Assembly: GCF_025787225.1 (NCBI RefSeq)
Contig: NZ_CP090958.1
Span: forward strand, 2,590,550 to 2,654,549
Direction of reading: 5' to 3'
Source of the DNA: Saxibacter everestensis
Lineage (GTDB): Bacteria > Actinomycetota > Actinomycetes > Actinomycetales > Brevibacteriaceae
Length of the DNA: 64,000 nt
Position numbers and translations under genes: made by a program. Numbering within the stretch: position 1 is the stretch's first letter; each line of letters begins with the position of its first letter. Below, piece by piece: positions 1 to 9,983 of this stretch. The notes beneath the pieces are model-generated. The model saw only the letters and a list, made by a program, of their open reading frames with translations, was not told the origin of the DNA and searched no databases.

Positions 1-992
1 GCGCCGACGCCGATATTGATGCCGCCCAGCGGCGGCGCGGCCGGTGTGCCCTCGTCGACCGCCGGATAGGTGGTCCAGGCGATGTCGTCGAGGACCGACT
101 GGTCAAGCGCACCGGCATCAACTGAAGCCTTGGCTGCCGCGTAGACGAAGGGCCAGTTGACCATGAAGCCACCGGTATCACCCTGGAACCTGGTCAGTGC
201 GCCGTTCTCATCCTGCGTGGATAGCGTTGGCCCGCCAAGTCCTTCTTTTCCAATGGTCGAAACAATTTCGGCTGCCTTTTTGCCGGCCTCCGAATCCAGT
301 CCGAGCTGGATTTCCCGGGCAGAGGCTTCGGGATTCTCCACAATTTGCCCGCCAGCGGATTCGATCAGCGCGTTGAGCCACACCATATAGGCCTCGGCGC
401 GAATTCCCTGCGCGCCAATTTCCTTCTCCTGGCTTTTAGCTGCGTCGATCAACTGATCCCAGGTCACCGGCTTGGACATGTCCAACCCTGCGGCTTCGGC
501 CACCGACTTCCGGTACCAGAGCAGCTGGGTATTGGCCCAAAACGGCGTCGCGACCAGCTTGCCTTCCCAGGATGACGATTCGACCGAGCTCTCTATCGTG
601 TTCTCGGTCAGCGGTCCGGTCAGGTCGTCGGGCACCGGCACGATGTACTCGGCCTGAGCAAGTTCGGCCACGTAAACGGGATCGATGCTCATCAGGTCGA
701 TAGACGAGTCCTTCGAGGCCAGGCGACGAACCAGTTGCTCACGCTGACCGGCAGCGTCACGCGGAAGAATCGATGTCTGGATTTGGTAGGCACCGTTTGC
801 TTCCTCAGTGCATTGTTCGGCAATCAGCGTCTGCCCGCCGGCATCGGGATTGATGTACCACGTCAAGGTAGGTACCGAACTTTGCGGTCCGCAGGCGGCG
901 ACGGTAGTTGCGGCGAATACTCCGACCGCGGCGACTGCAAACATTTTTAGGGCCTTTTTCCTGCCGCGCCGAAATTGCGCCAAATGTTGCAT
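1..992 (-). CDS. LpqY-like sugar-binding lipoprotein, partial
   Basis: Extracellular solute-binding protein of an ABC sugar importer; its C-terminus lies beyond the left edge. The start at 992 gives a lipoprotein signal: basic residues (RRGRKK), a hydrophobic stretch, then the lipobox TVAAC at about residues 31-35, so the mature protein would be lipid-anchored at Cys35. The mature part has the family 1 solute-binding pattern. LLWYR, NWPFV and a GGINIGV segment resemble mycobacterial LpqY, the trehalose-recycling binding protein, so trehalose or a related disaccharide is the best guess (inference). It runs alone on the minus strand here; permease genes, if linked, would lie downstream outside the window. 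About 330 residues are visible. Confidence 0.85.
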   Translation of the reverse strand, partial: MQHLAQFRRGRKKALKMFAVAAVGVFAATTVAACGPQSSVPTLTWYINPDAGGQTLIAEQCTEEANGAYQIQTSILPRDAAGQREQLVRRLASKDSSIDLMSIDPVYVAELAQAEYIVPVPDDLTGPLTENTIESSVESSSWEGKLVATPFWANTQLLWYRKSVAEAAGLDMSKPVTWDQLIDAAKSQEKEIGAQGIRAEAYMVWLNALIESAGGQIVENPEASAREIQLGLDSEAGKKAAEIVSTIGKEGLGGPTLSTQDENGALTRFQGDTGGFMVNWPFVYAAAKASVDAGALDQSVLDDIAWTTYPAVDEGTPAAPPLGGINIGVG

Positions 993-1213
993 CAGACCAA
1001 CCACTCCTTCGAAGTTGCCGCCATACCTGAAAAGATCGCGTCGCATTCATATCTACATTGATTCACGACTTATTGCCAGTGCAGGCGAATAACATCCACG
1101 TAACTGTGACCTCGATTCAGACACCGCGTCGCCATCCGGCGCCGCTTTCCGTCTCCCGGTGCGGCTGAGTCAAGGGAAGGTCAAATAGCGTCGGAGCAAC
1201 ATCAGGGCAGCGA

Positions 1214-1243
1214 AAAGGCCCCGGGGAGAACCCCGGGGCCTTT
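1214..1243 (-). terminator. Intrinsic terminator of the str operon
   Basis: A perfect 13-bp stem (1214-1226 with 1231-1243) closes an AGAA loop and is followed, on the minus strand, by a short U-run. It lies 28 bp after the tuf stop and ends the rpsL-rpsG-fusA-tuf transcript. The stem is flanked by A/T on both sides, so it could also act on plus-strand transcripts. Confidence 0.85.
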
Positions 1244-1271
1244 ATCGTTCAAGATCGGTGAGGTTAAAAAC

Positions 1272-2465
1272 CTACTTGTTGATCTTGGTTACTCGACCGG
1301 CACCAACCGTGCGGCCACCCTCGCGGATAGCGAAACGCAGGCCTTCTTCCATGGCGATCGGCTGAATCAGCTGAACGCTCATGTCGGTGTTGTCGCCCGG
1401 CATGACCATCTCGGTGCCCTCTGGCAGCGTGATGACGCCGGTGACGTCCGTGGTACGGAAGTAGAACTGCGGACGGTAGTTCGAGTAGAACGGGTTGTGG
1501 CGTCCACCCTCGTCTTTGCTGAGGATGTAGACCTGGCCCTCGAACTCCGTGTGCGGGGTGATCGAGTTCGGCTTGACGATAACCTGTCCGCGCTCGACAT
1601 CTTCGCGCTTGGTGCCGCGGAGAAGCAGACCGACGTTCTCTCCTGCGCGAGCGTCAGGAAGGGTCTTGCGGAACATTTCGATAGCGGTAACCGTGGTCTT
1701 GGAGGAGTGCTCCTTGATACCGACGATTTCGATCTCTTCGTTAGGAAGCAGAACGCCGCGCTCGACACGACCGGTGACAACGGTTCCACGACCGGTAATC
1801 GTGAAGACGTCCTCAACCGGCATCAGGAATGGCTTGTCAACGTCGCGCTCAGGCTCAGGAACGCTGTCGTCCACTGCCTGCATGAGCTCGAGAACCGTCT
1901 TGCCCCACTCTTCGTCGCCCTCAAGAGCCTTAAGAGCCGACACGCGAACAACTGGAGCGTTGTCGCCATCGAATTCCTGGCTGCTGAGCAGATCGCGAAC
2001 CTCGAACTCGACGAGCTCGAGGAGCTCCTCGTCCTCGACCATGTCGGACTTGTTCAGAGCCACAACGATGTAAGGAACACCAACCTGACGGGCGAGCAGC
2101 ACGTGCTCACGCGTCTGAGGCATCGGGCCGTCGGTAGCGGCAACCACGAGGATCGCGCCATCCATCTGAGCGGCACCGGTGATCATGTTCTTGATGTAGT
2201 CGGCGTGACCTGGAGCGTCTACGTGTGCGTAGTGGCGCTTTTCGGTCTGGTACTCGACGTGCGAGATGTTGATGGTGATACCGCGCTGCTTTTCCTCAGG
2301 CGCGTTATCAATCTGGTCGAAAGCCGAAGCCTGGTTCAGCTCAGGGTATGCGTCGTGCAACACCTTGGTGATGGCAGCGGTCAGCGTCGTCTTTCCGTGA
2401 TCGACGTGACCAATCGTGCCGATGTTGACGTGTGGCTTAGTCCGTTCGAACTGCGCCTTTGCCAC
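1272..2465 (-). CDS. tuf: Elongation factor Tu
   Basis: GTPase that brings aminoacyl-tRNA to the ribosomal A site. 397 residues, full length for actinobacteria. G1 motif GHVDHGKT at residues 19-26, DAPGH near 81-85 and NKSD near 136 are intact, followed by the two beta-barrel domains ending in [11 protein letters not shown]. The GTG start at 2465 is preceded by a strong GAGGAGGA ribosome-binding site. It is the last gene of the str operon, 114 bp after fusA; that gap contains its own possible promoter. Confidence 0.98.
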   Translation of the reverse strand: MAKAQFERTKPHVNIGTIGHVDHGKTTLTAAITKVLHDAYPELNQASAFDQIDNAPEEKQRGITINISHVEYQTEKRHYAHVDAPGHADYIKNMITGAAQMDGAILVVAATDGPMPQTREHVLLARQVGVPYIVVALNKSDMVEDEELLELVEFEVRDLLSSQEFDGDNAPVVRVSALKALEGDEEWGKTVLELMQAVDDSVPEPERDVDKPFLMPVEDVFTITGRGTVVTGRVERGVLLPNEEIEIVGIKEHSSKTTVTAIEMFRKTLPDARAGENVGLLLRGTKREDVERGQVIVKPNSITPHTEFEGQVYILSKDEGGRHNPFYSNYRPQFYFRTTDVTGVITLPEGTEMVMPGDNTDMSVQLIQPIAMEEGLRFAIREGGRTVGAGRVTKINK

Positions 2466-2525
2466 TGGGGTCCTCCTCGTGGATGCCTTAGGACACTTGA
2501 TCGTGCCCTAATGGACTTGGGTTGA

Positions 2526-2552
2526 TTTATACAAATGCTCTCATGCGAGAGC
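2526..2552 (-). promoter_or_regulatory. fusA-tuf intergenic hairpin and possible tuf promoter
   Basis: A 6-bp hairpin (2537-2542 with 2547-2552, loop ATGC) sits between fusA and tuf. Just downstream on the minus strand is TATAAA (2531-2526), a good -10 box. No convincing -35 box is visible at 16-18 bp. A separate tuf promoter would give extra EF-Tu, as is common; this is inference. Confidence 0.35.
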
Positions 2553-2579
2553 ACCGATAGAGCAAATCGCTCGGCTTGG

Positions 2580-4682
<2,103 letters not shown>

Positions 4683-4758
4683 GGTGTCTCTCTCTCGCCT
4701 TGTTAGCGTTGCTGCGGGGCCGGCGACTGCATGCCGGCCCACCAAGCAACTTAAGTGA

Positions 4759-5229
4759 TTACCAGCGGTAGTGCGCGAAGGCCTTGTTGGACTCGGCCAT
4801 CTTGTGGGTGTCCTCGCGGCGCTTCACAGCGGCACCAAGACCGTTGCTTGCGTCCAGAATCTCATTCTGCAGACGCTCGGTCATCGTCTTCTCACGACGC
4901 TGACGTGAGTAACCGACCAACCAGCGCAGCGACAGAGTCGTGGCGCGGCCCGGCTTCACCTCAATTGGCACCTGGTAGGTTGCGCCGCCGACGCGACGGC
5001 TCTTGACCTCAAGAGTCGGCCGCACGTTGTCGAGCGCCTTCTTCAGCGCGACAACGGGGTCGCCGCCGCTCTTCTCGCGTGCACCTTCAAGCGCACCGTA
5101 GACGATGCGCTCCGCGGTCGAACGCTTTCCGTCGAGCAGGATCTTGTTGATCAGCTGCGTTACTAGCGGAGAGTTGTAAACCGGGTCAATGACGAGCGGC
5201 CGTTTCGGGGCCGGGCCTTTACGAGGCAT
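4759..5229 (-). CDS. rpsG: 30S ribosomal protein S7
   Basis: Primary 16S rRNA-binding protein that nucleates assembly of the small-subunit head. 156 residues, the standard length, from [10 protein letters not shown] to the C-terminal AHYRW. The ATG overlaps the rpsL stop by one base (TAATG), so the two are translationally coupled. It is the second gene of the str operon, 76 bp ahead of fusA. Confidence 0.98.
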   Translation of the reverse strand: MPRKGPAPKRPLVIDPVYNSPLVTQLINKILLDGKRSTAERIVYGALEGAREKSGGDPVVALKKALDNVRPTLEVKSRRVGGATYQVPIEVKPGRATTLSLRWLVGYSRQRREKTMTERLQNEILDASNGLGAAVKRREDTHKMAESNKAFAHYRW

Positions 5230-5603
5230 TACTTCTTCTCCTTCTTCGCACCGTAGCGGCTACGGGCCTGCTGGCGTCCCTTGACACCCTGGGTGTCAAG
5301 CGAGCCGCGAACGATCTTGTAGCGCACACCGGGAAGGTCCTTCACACGTCCGCCGCGAACGAGCACAATCGAGTGCTCCTGCAGGTTGTGGCCTTCACCG
5401 GGAATGTAGGCGGTGACTTCAATCTGGCTGGAAAGCTTGACACGGGCTACCTTACGGAGCGCCGAGTTCGGCTTCTTCGGCGTCGTCGTGTACACACGGG
5501 TGCACACTCCACGACGCTGGGGGCTGCCCTTGAGGGCAGGGGTCTTCGACTTGTCGACCTTGTCCTGCCGGCCCTTGCGGACCAACTGCTGGATCGTTGG
5601 CAC
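5229..5603 (-). CDS. rpsL: 30S ribosomal protein S12
   Basis: Decoding-centre protein. The GTG at 5603 gives [12 protein letters not shown]... and 124 residues, the normal size; the longer open frame upstream has no S12 similarity. The streptomycin-determining loops [11 protein letters not shown] and [11 protein letters not shown] carry wild-type lysines, so the ribosome is predicted to be streptomycin-sensitive at this locus. First gene of the str operon, with its stop shared with the rpsG start. Confidence 0.97.
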   Translation of the reverse strand: MPTIQQLVRKGRQDKVDKSKTPALKGSPQRRGVCTRVYTTTPKKPNSALRKVARVKLSSQIEVTAYIPGEGHNLQEHSIVLVRGGRVKDLPGVRYKIVRGSLDTQGVKGRQQARSRYGAKKEKK

Positions 5604-5720
5604 TAATTGTCTCCATTTGCTTCTCGATGTTGCGATGGTCGAGGCGGCCGGATCGGCCGAACTCGTCCTCACCTTGCGGGCTACGGGTGAAGCGAACAAT
5701 TCCCGCAGCCATATTGAGTT

Positions 5721-5748
5721 GTGATACGTGTGTGACAGCCCTTCGCAA
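5721..5748 (-). promoter_or_regulatory. Possible str operon promoter
   Basis: On the minus strand TTGCGA (5748-5743) and TATCAC (5726-5721) are separated by 16 bp, about 120 bp before the rpsL start. They are a plausible -35/-10 pair for a strong ribosomal promoter, but the match is only moderate and other sites in the 600-bp upstream region cannot be excluded. Confidence 0.35.
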
Positions 5749-5914
5749 CCCGAGGTCGGGTGTGTCGTTTTCTACGAAAGCGGCACGCCGCTTGGCCTGC
5801 AAGTAGTTGTGGAGCCGCCACACGGCTTCGCCCGACGGCGTCTTCGTGACTTACAAGAACGCACGCGAACACACCCGAACAAAATTCAGGCACTGGACAA
5901 GGCTACCCGGTGCG

Positions 5915-6218
5915 TCATAGTCGGTCAAAATAGGCGGCAGCGCCGTCCGAGTCGGACCTGGCGTCACCGCCGTTCCGGGCTTCACCGCCCGGGACCTGGT
6001 CGGCATCCGGCACCTGGTCATCACTCCCCTGACTACCTCCCTGTCCGGGAACAGCCTGCCCGCCAGGGCCTCGCACTCGGCCGGGGCTCGCCATCGGGCT
6101 GTGGCGTCGCGCCGTTCGGCGGCGCCGCCTGGACCGGAATGCCTATCGTTTTCGACAGTCCAGTATCGAGTTCGCCGGTATCCGGTTGGCCTGTGTGAGT
6201 GAGCGCCGAAGTATTCAT
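5915..6218 (-). pseudogene. Possible frameshifted small gene upstream of rpsL
   Basis: The roughly 700 bases between rpsL and the DUF1707 gene hold no intact gene. On the minus strand an ATG at 6218, next to GGAGGG, opens a Gly/Pro/Thr-rich frame (MNTSALTHTGQPDTG...). That frame stops at about 6035. The adjacent frame then reads like a disordered acidic tail (GQGGSQGSDDQVPDADQVPG) ending AAYFDRL before a TGA at 5917-5915. A single frameshift near 6045-6060 would join them. No family is recognised. It may be a decayed or mis-sequenced low-complexity gene, or chance in GC-rich DNA. Confidence 0.25.
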
Positions 6219-6318
6219 CCCTCCACGGTCGTCACGGCTACTATGAAGGTCCTTTCGCAAAGCTATGTCCGGGCTGTGCGACTTCGCCTATTTGTGTTGC
6301 CGAAGGAATGACTCAAAC

Positions 6319-7029
6319 GTGAGTGATGAGAACCCCGACCGGTCGCCGTCCGAATCAGGACCCGACCCTGATCGCGACGTCACGCGCCCGCCGGATGTGT
6401 CGCGAGGAATTCGCGCGTCGGACGCGGACCGAGAGCGCATCGGCGACATCCTGCGCGAGGCATATGCCGCCGGCCGACTCGACCACGAAGAGCTGGAGGA
6501 GCGGACGGCTGCCCTCTGGCGGTGCAAGTACGTGGCGGAGCTCGGCCCGCTAGTCGACGATCTGCCCGCAGTCGGCACCGGACATCCGTCGACGAGCCCC
6601 GTGCCGGTGAACGACCGCGCACCCGCACAGCGCGAGGCGAGCGTTCTGCGTGAGCCCGGGGGCGCGCGTGAGCAGACGACTATCGCGGTCCTCGGTGGCG
6701 ACTACAAGGTCATCCGCCCGGGCGCCGGTATCGTGCGCTCGATCAATGTGATGGGCGGCGACGACATCGACCTGCTGGCAGCCCTCGCGCCGGGTGAATC
6801 CGTCGTGATCGAATCGATCAGCGTGATGGGCGGCGCGGACATCATCGTCCCGGAGGGGACCAGGGTCATCACCGAGACCTGGTCCTTCCTCGGCGGTGAC
6901 GAGGTCAAGGTTCACGGCGATGGCTCGGCCGGCACCTTGGTCCTGAAGGGCTTCAGCATGATGGGCGGGAACACTGTGCGGCGCGCCAAGCCGAAAGAGT
7001 TGCGCCAGACCGGCCGCGACAAGGGCTGA
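6319..7029 (+). CDS. DUF1707 and LiaF-like C-terminal domain protein
   Basis: Cytoplasmic protein of about 236 residues with no membrane segment. The N-terminal third carries the DUF1707 (SHOCT-like) signature: IRASDADRERIGDILREA, then AYAAGRLDHEELEERTAA and YVAELGPLVDDLP. The C-terminal half is a glycine-rich beta repeat (VLGGDYK, VMGGDDIDL, VMGGADIIVPEG, FLGGDEVKV, MMGGN) like the C-terminal domain of LiaF-type cell-envelope stress proteins. I chose GTG 6319, 11 bp after AAGGA at 6303, over an upstream start at 6265 because the upstream residues are atypical. It may sense or report envelope state, but the molecular role is unknown. Transcribed divergently from the str operon. Confidence 0.8.
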   Translation: MSDENPDRSPSESGPDPDRDVTRPPDVSRGIRASDADRERIGDILREAYAAGRLDHEELEERTAALWRCKYVAELGPLVDDLPAVGTGHPSTSPVPVNDRAPAQREASVLREPGGAREQTTIAVLGGDYKVIRPGAGIVRSINVMGGDDIDLLAALAPGESVVIESISVMGGADIIVPEGTRVITETWSFLGGDEVKVHGDGSAGTLVLKGFSMMGGNTVRRAKPKELRQTGRDKG

Positions 7030-7111
7030 ACCTTCCCGGCGCCATAGCCCGGCGCCTCGGCCTGGCGGCCGTACCGGTGGGCCCGGCGGTGGCCGGCCTG
7101 GCGGCTGTAGC

Positions 7112-7200
7112 GGTGCCCGGCGGCGGTGGGCTACCTTCCGTGCCCGGCCGGCGGTCGGCTACCTTCGGTGGGCCCGGCCGGCGGTCGGCTACCTTCCGTG
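7112..7200. repeat. About 30-bp tandem repeat overlapping the permease stop
   Basis: Three adjacent copies of a 29-30 bp GC-rich unit (7112-7140, 7141-7170, 7171-7200). The last two differ at only a couple of bases and the first is more diverged. Each contains GGCTACCTTC, which on the minus strand holds the TAG that ends the permease (7191-7189). It fills most of the gap between two convergent genes. Confidence 0.8.
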
Positions 7201-8622
7201 CTCGACTGGCTGCCGTCCGGCATCCTGGGCGTTCAGCGTTTCACCCCGGCGGCCAATCGTGAACCAGCCGATCGCGAGTATGATTCCGAAGCCCAGCGCC
7301 ACGTAGATGGCGACCCGGGTGGCTGCATCAAATGTCAGCAGCACGAAAACGAAGGCCAGGAAGGCCAGCACGATCCAGTTAGTGACCGGCGATCCGGGCA
7401 TTCTGAACTTCGATGCCTTCACCTTTCCGGCGGCTACCGCGCGACGGTAGCGCAGATGGCTGAATACGATAACGCCCCACACCCACAGGATGCCGACCGT
7501 CGCAACGGAGGTGATGTAGGTGAAGGCCTCCTCCGGAGCCAGCGCGTTGACGATGACCCCGATGCCCATGACACCGCCGGAGAGGAACAGTGCCCGGCTC
7601 GGCACCGCCTGCGAACTCAGCTTGGAGAAGACCTTAGGAGCTTCATGCTGGGTGGCCAACGTGCGAAGCATCCTGCTGGTGGAATAGAACCCGCCCGCAT
7701 TGCAGGATGACAGCGCCGATGTGAGCACGACGAAGTTGACGATCCCGGCGGCGGCAGGAATGCCGATCTTGGCGAAAGCAGCGACGAACGGGCTGGTGCC
7801 CTCTTCGAAGTCCACCCAGGAGACGACCGACAGGATCACGACGAGCGAAGCGATGTAGAAGATGACGATCCGCAGCGGGATGGTGTTGATCGCCTTCGGC
7901 AGCACCTTCTCGGGGTTCTTGCTTTCGCCCGCAGTTACTCCAATCAGTTCGACGCCGACGTAGGCGAACATCACGATCTGCATTGCCAGCAGTGTCTGAC
8001 CGATTCCATTGGGCGCGAAGCCGCCGTGGTTCCACAGGTTCGCAAAGCTGGCGGTGTCCGCGGCCGGGCTGCCGAACCCGAAGGTCAGCACGCCGAGGCC
8101 GATCACGATCATGCCGATGATGGCGAGGATCTTGATCCCGGCGAAGTAGAACTCGGCCTCGCCGAAGATCTTGACCGAGATGAGGTTCACGCCGAGCAGA
8201 ATCAGCAGGGCTACAAACGCCGTGACCCACTGCGGAATTTCCGGCCACCAGTAGTTGACGAACTTGCCGGCGGCGGTCAGTTCGGCCATTCCGGTGGTAA
8301 CCCAGACCGCCCAGTACGTCCAGCCGGTGACGAAGCCCGCCCAGGGCCCGATGAACTCGCGGGCGTAGGTGGCGAAGCTGCCGGCAACTGGTCGGTACAT
8401 CAGCAGTTCGCCGAGCGCCCGCATGATGAAGAAGATGACTATGCCAGCGACGGCATAGCAGAGAATGAGTGAGGGACCCGCCTTTGCGATAGCGGTGCCG
8501 GCACCGAGAAACAGACCCGTGCCGATCGCGCCGCCGATCGCCATCATCTGAATCTGACGGGCTCCGAGCCCGCGCTGGTAACCGTCGATGGTCTGTGAAA
8601 CGCCCGAATCAGACGTGCTCAT
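7189..8622 (-). CDS. Amino-acid permease, APC superfamily (CycA/GabP-like)
   Basis: Proton-coupled amino-acid importer in the cytoplasmic membrane, 477 residues with about 12 hydrophobic segments. Start ATG 8622 gives MSTSDSG...YQRGLGARQIQM. The family signature follows: MAIGGAIGTGLFLGAG for helix 1, PVAGSFATYA, GWTYWAVWV in helix 3, then VGVELIGVTAGESKNPEK and the SSCNAGGFYSTSRMLRTLA segment typical of the CycA/AnsP/GabP/ProY group. The substrate cannot be fixed from sequence; D-Ser/D-Ala/Gly or GABA are the usual choices in this branch. The frame stays open far upstream, but that stretch is the antisense of pfkA. It is divergent from pfkA. Confidence 0.9.
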   Translation of the reverse strand: MSTSDSGVSQTIDGYQRGLGARQIQMMAIGGAIGTGLFLGAGTAIAKAGPSLILCYAVAGIVIFFIMRALGELLMYRPVAGSFATYAREFIGPWAGFVTGWTYWAVWVTTGMAELTAAGKFVNYWWPEIPQWVTAFVALLILLGVNLISVKIFGEAEFYFAGIKILAIIGMIVIGLGVLTFGFGSPAADTASFANLWNHGGFAPNGIGQTLLAMQIVMFAYVGVELIGVTAGESKNPEKVLPKAINTIPLRIVIFYIASLVVILSVVSWVDFEEGTSPFVAAFAKIGIPAAAGIVNFVVLTSALSSCNAGGFYSTSRMLRTLATQHEAPKVFSKLSSQAVPSRALFLSGGVMGIGVIVNALAPEEAFTYITSVATVGILWVWGVIVFSHLRYRRAVAAGKVKASKFRMPGSPVTNWIVLAFLAFVFVLLTFDAATRVAIYVALGFGIILAIGWFTIGRRGETLNAQDAGRQPVEHGR

Positions 8623-8757
8623 GGTGCTCCCATAGTTCAACTGCGTCATGGCCTCATACAGGCTAAGGGCTGCCTGGCGCGGCGCATAATCCTTACCATT
8701 CACCCCCTGGCGGCGGGCGGCACCCTTATCCTTGACGTGGCATCTGTCATACCCGGC

Positions 8758-8823
8758 GTCTGCCCGGACTTGGCGTCTGTCTGGCGTCGCGTCTGCCCGG
8801 ACTTGGCGTCTGCCGGGCGTCGC
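8758..8823. repeat. Two tandem 33-bp repeats upstream of pfkA
   Basis: Two adjacent 33-bp units (8758-8790, 8791-8823) differ at two bases. They lie between the divergent permease and pfkA starts and end 42 bp before the pfkA start codon. In the pfkA frame each would encode an 11-residue unit (VCPDLASVWRR, VCPDLASAGRR), so the repeat is open in frame with the gene. Confidence 0.8.
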
Positions 8824-8865
8824 GTGCCATTGACGTTGCAACCTACGAGCGCGGAGAACATCACC

Positions 8866-9891
8866 TTGAGAATTGGAATCCTGACCAGCGGTGGAGATTG
8901 CCCCGGCCTGAATGCGGTAATCCGAGGGGCGGTGCTCAAGGGAGTCGCGATCTACGATCAGGAGTTCGTGGGCTTCAGGGATGGTTGGCGGGGCCTGGTC
9001 GAGGATGACGTCGTGCCGCTCACCAGGCACGACGTCCGTGGGTTGTCCAAGCAGGGCGGTACCATCCTGGGCACGTCGCGGACCAACCCGTTCGAGAACA
9101 ACGGCGGGCCGGACCGGGTCAAGTCGGTGATGGACAAGCGGAACGTCGACGCCGTCATCGCCATCGGCGGCGAGGGCACGCTTACTGCGGCCAAACGTCT
9201 TACCGATGCCGGGGTCAAGATCGTCGGGGTCCCGAAGACCATCGACAACGACCTTTCCGCCACCGACTACACCTTCGGCTTCGACACCGCGGTTGCGATT
9301 GCGACCGAGGCGATCGATCGTTTGCGGACCACCGCCGAATCCCATCACAGGTGCATGGTTGTCGAGGTGATGGGTCGGAACGTCGGCTGGATCGCACTGC
9401 ACTCCGGCATGGCGTCTGGAGCCCACGCAATCCTGATTCCGGAGAACAGCGTGAGCCTCGACCAGATCAACGAATGGGTGCGACTCGCATTCGACCGCGG
9501 CCGAGCGCCTATCGTCGTCGTCGCCGAAGGGTTCATGCCCGAAGGCATGGAGCACCCGCACACCGAACGCGGTCTGGATACATTCGGTCGGCCGCGGCTC
9601 GGCGGTATCGGTGAGCAGATCGCCCCGCAGATTGAGCTGGCCACCGGCATTGAGACCCGCTGCGCCACCCTGGGCCATCTGCAGCGCGGCGGCGTGCCGA
9701 CCGCCTACGACCGGGTGCTGGCGACCCGGTTAGGCATGGCCGCGATCGATTCCGTGGTCAACGGTACCTGGGGCACGATGGTGGCTCTGAACGGAACGGA
9801 GATCATCCACGTCGGCCTGGACGAGGCAACCATGGTGCTCAAAACCGTGCCGCAGCATCGATATGAGGAGGCTTCGATCCTCTTCGGCTAG
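8866..9891 (+). CDS. pfkA: 6-phosphofructokinase
   Basis: Phosphorylates fructose-6-phosphate in glycolysis. From the TTG at 8866 (GGAG at 8853-8856, 9 bp upstream) the protein is 341 residues and begins MRIGILTSGGDCPGLNAVIRG, the family N-terminus. An open frame upstream (GTG 8737) would add 43 residues encoded largely by the 33-bp repeats. The phosphate-donor loop reads GGEGT, with the Gly that marks ATP users; pyrophosphate enzymes have Asp there. The next motif is PKTIDNDL with the group III lysine. The catalytic Asp is in TIDND, and substrate motifs MGRNVGWIA and LGHLQRGGVPTAYDR are present. Confidence 0.93.
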   Translation: MRIGILTSGGDCPGLNAVIRGAVLKGVAIYDQEFVGFRDGWRGLVEDDVVPLTRHDVRGLSKQGGTILGTSRTNPFENNGGPDRVKSVMDKRNVDAVIAIGGEGTLTAAKRLTDAGVKIVGVPKTIDNDLSATDYTFGFDTAVAIATEAIDRLRTTAESHHRCMVVEVMGRNVGWIALHSGMASGAHAILIPENSVSLDQINEWVRLAFDRGRAPIVVVAEGFMPEGMEHPHTERGLDTFGRPRLGGIGEQIAPQIELATGIETRCATLGHLQRGGVPTAYDRVLATRLGMAAIDSVVNGTWGTMVALNGTEIIHVGLDEATMVLKTVPQHRYEEASILFG

Positions 9892-9903
9892 AACCGCTCC
9901 CAA

Positions 9904-9971
9904 GCGAAACGGTCCGGTAAGTGCTTAACCTCGGGGGCTAATACAAGCCACCCGAAGCAGAAACCGGACCG
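9904..9971. repeat. Palindromic repeat, left copy, at the 3' side of the DUF559 gene
   Basis: Arms CGGTCCGGT (9910-9918) and ACCGGACCG (9963-9971) are perfect inverted repeats enclosing 44 bp. The enclosed bases fold further: TGCTT with AAGCA, TCGGG with CCCGA, GGCT with AGCC around AATACA. The flanks CGAAACGGTCCGGT and AAACCGGACCG are shared with the copy at 11102-11173, but the loops differ. It lies 12 bp beyond the DUF559 stop and 12 bp after the pfkA stop, so it could also work as a terminator for both genes. Confidence 0.8.
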
Positions 9972-9983
9972 AGCTGGACGAAC

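Noticed and set aside
5728-6198. 156-codon plus-strand frame upstream of rpsL
   Set aside because: Arg/Pro/His-rich translation typical of GC-rich non-coding DNA, with no ribosome-binding site.
7112-8823. Short tandem repeats considered as CRISPR
   Set aside because: Two or three contiguous copies without spacers and no cas genes.
8623-9678. Extension of the permease by over 350 residues upstream
   Set aside because: The upstream part is antisense to pfkA and the conserved permease N-terminus begins at 8622.
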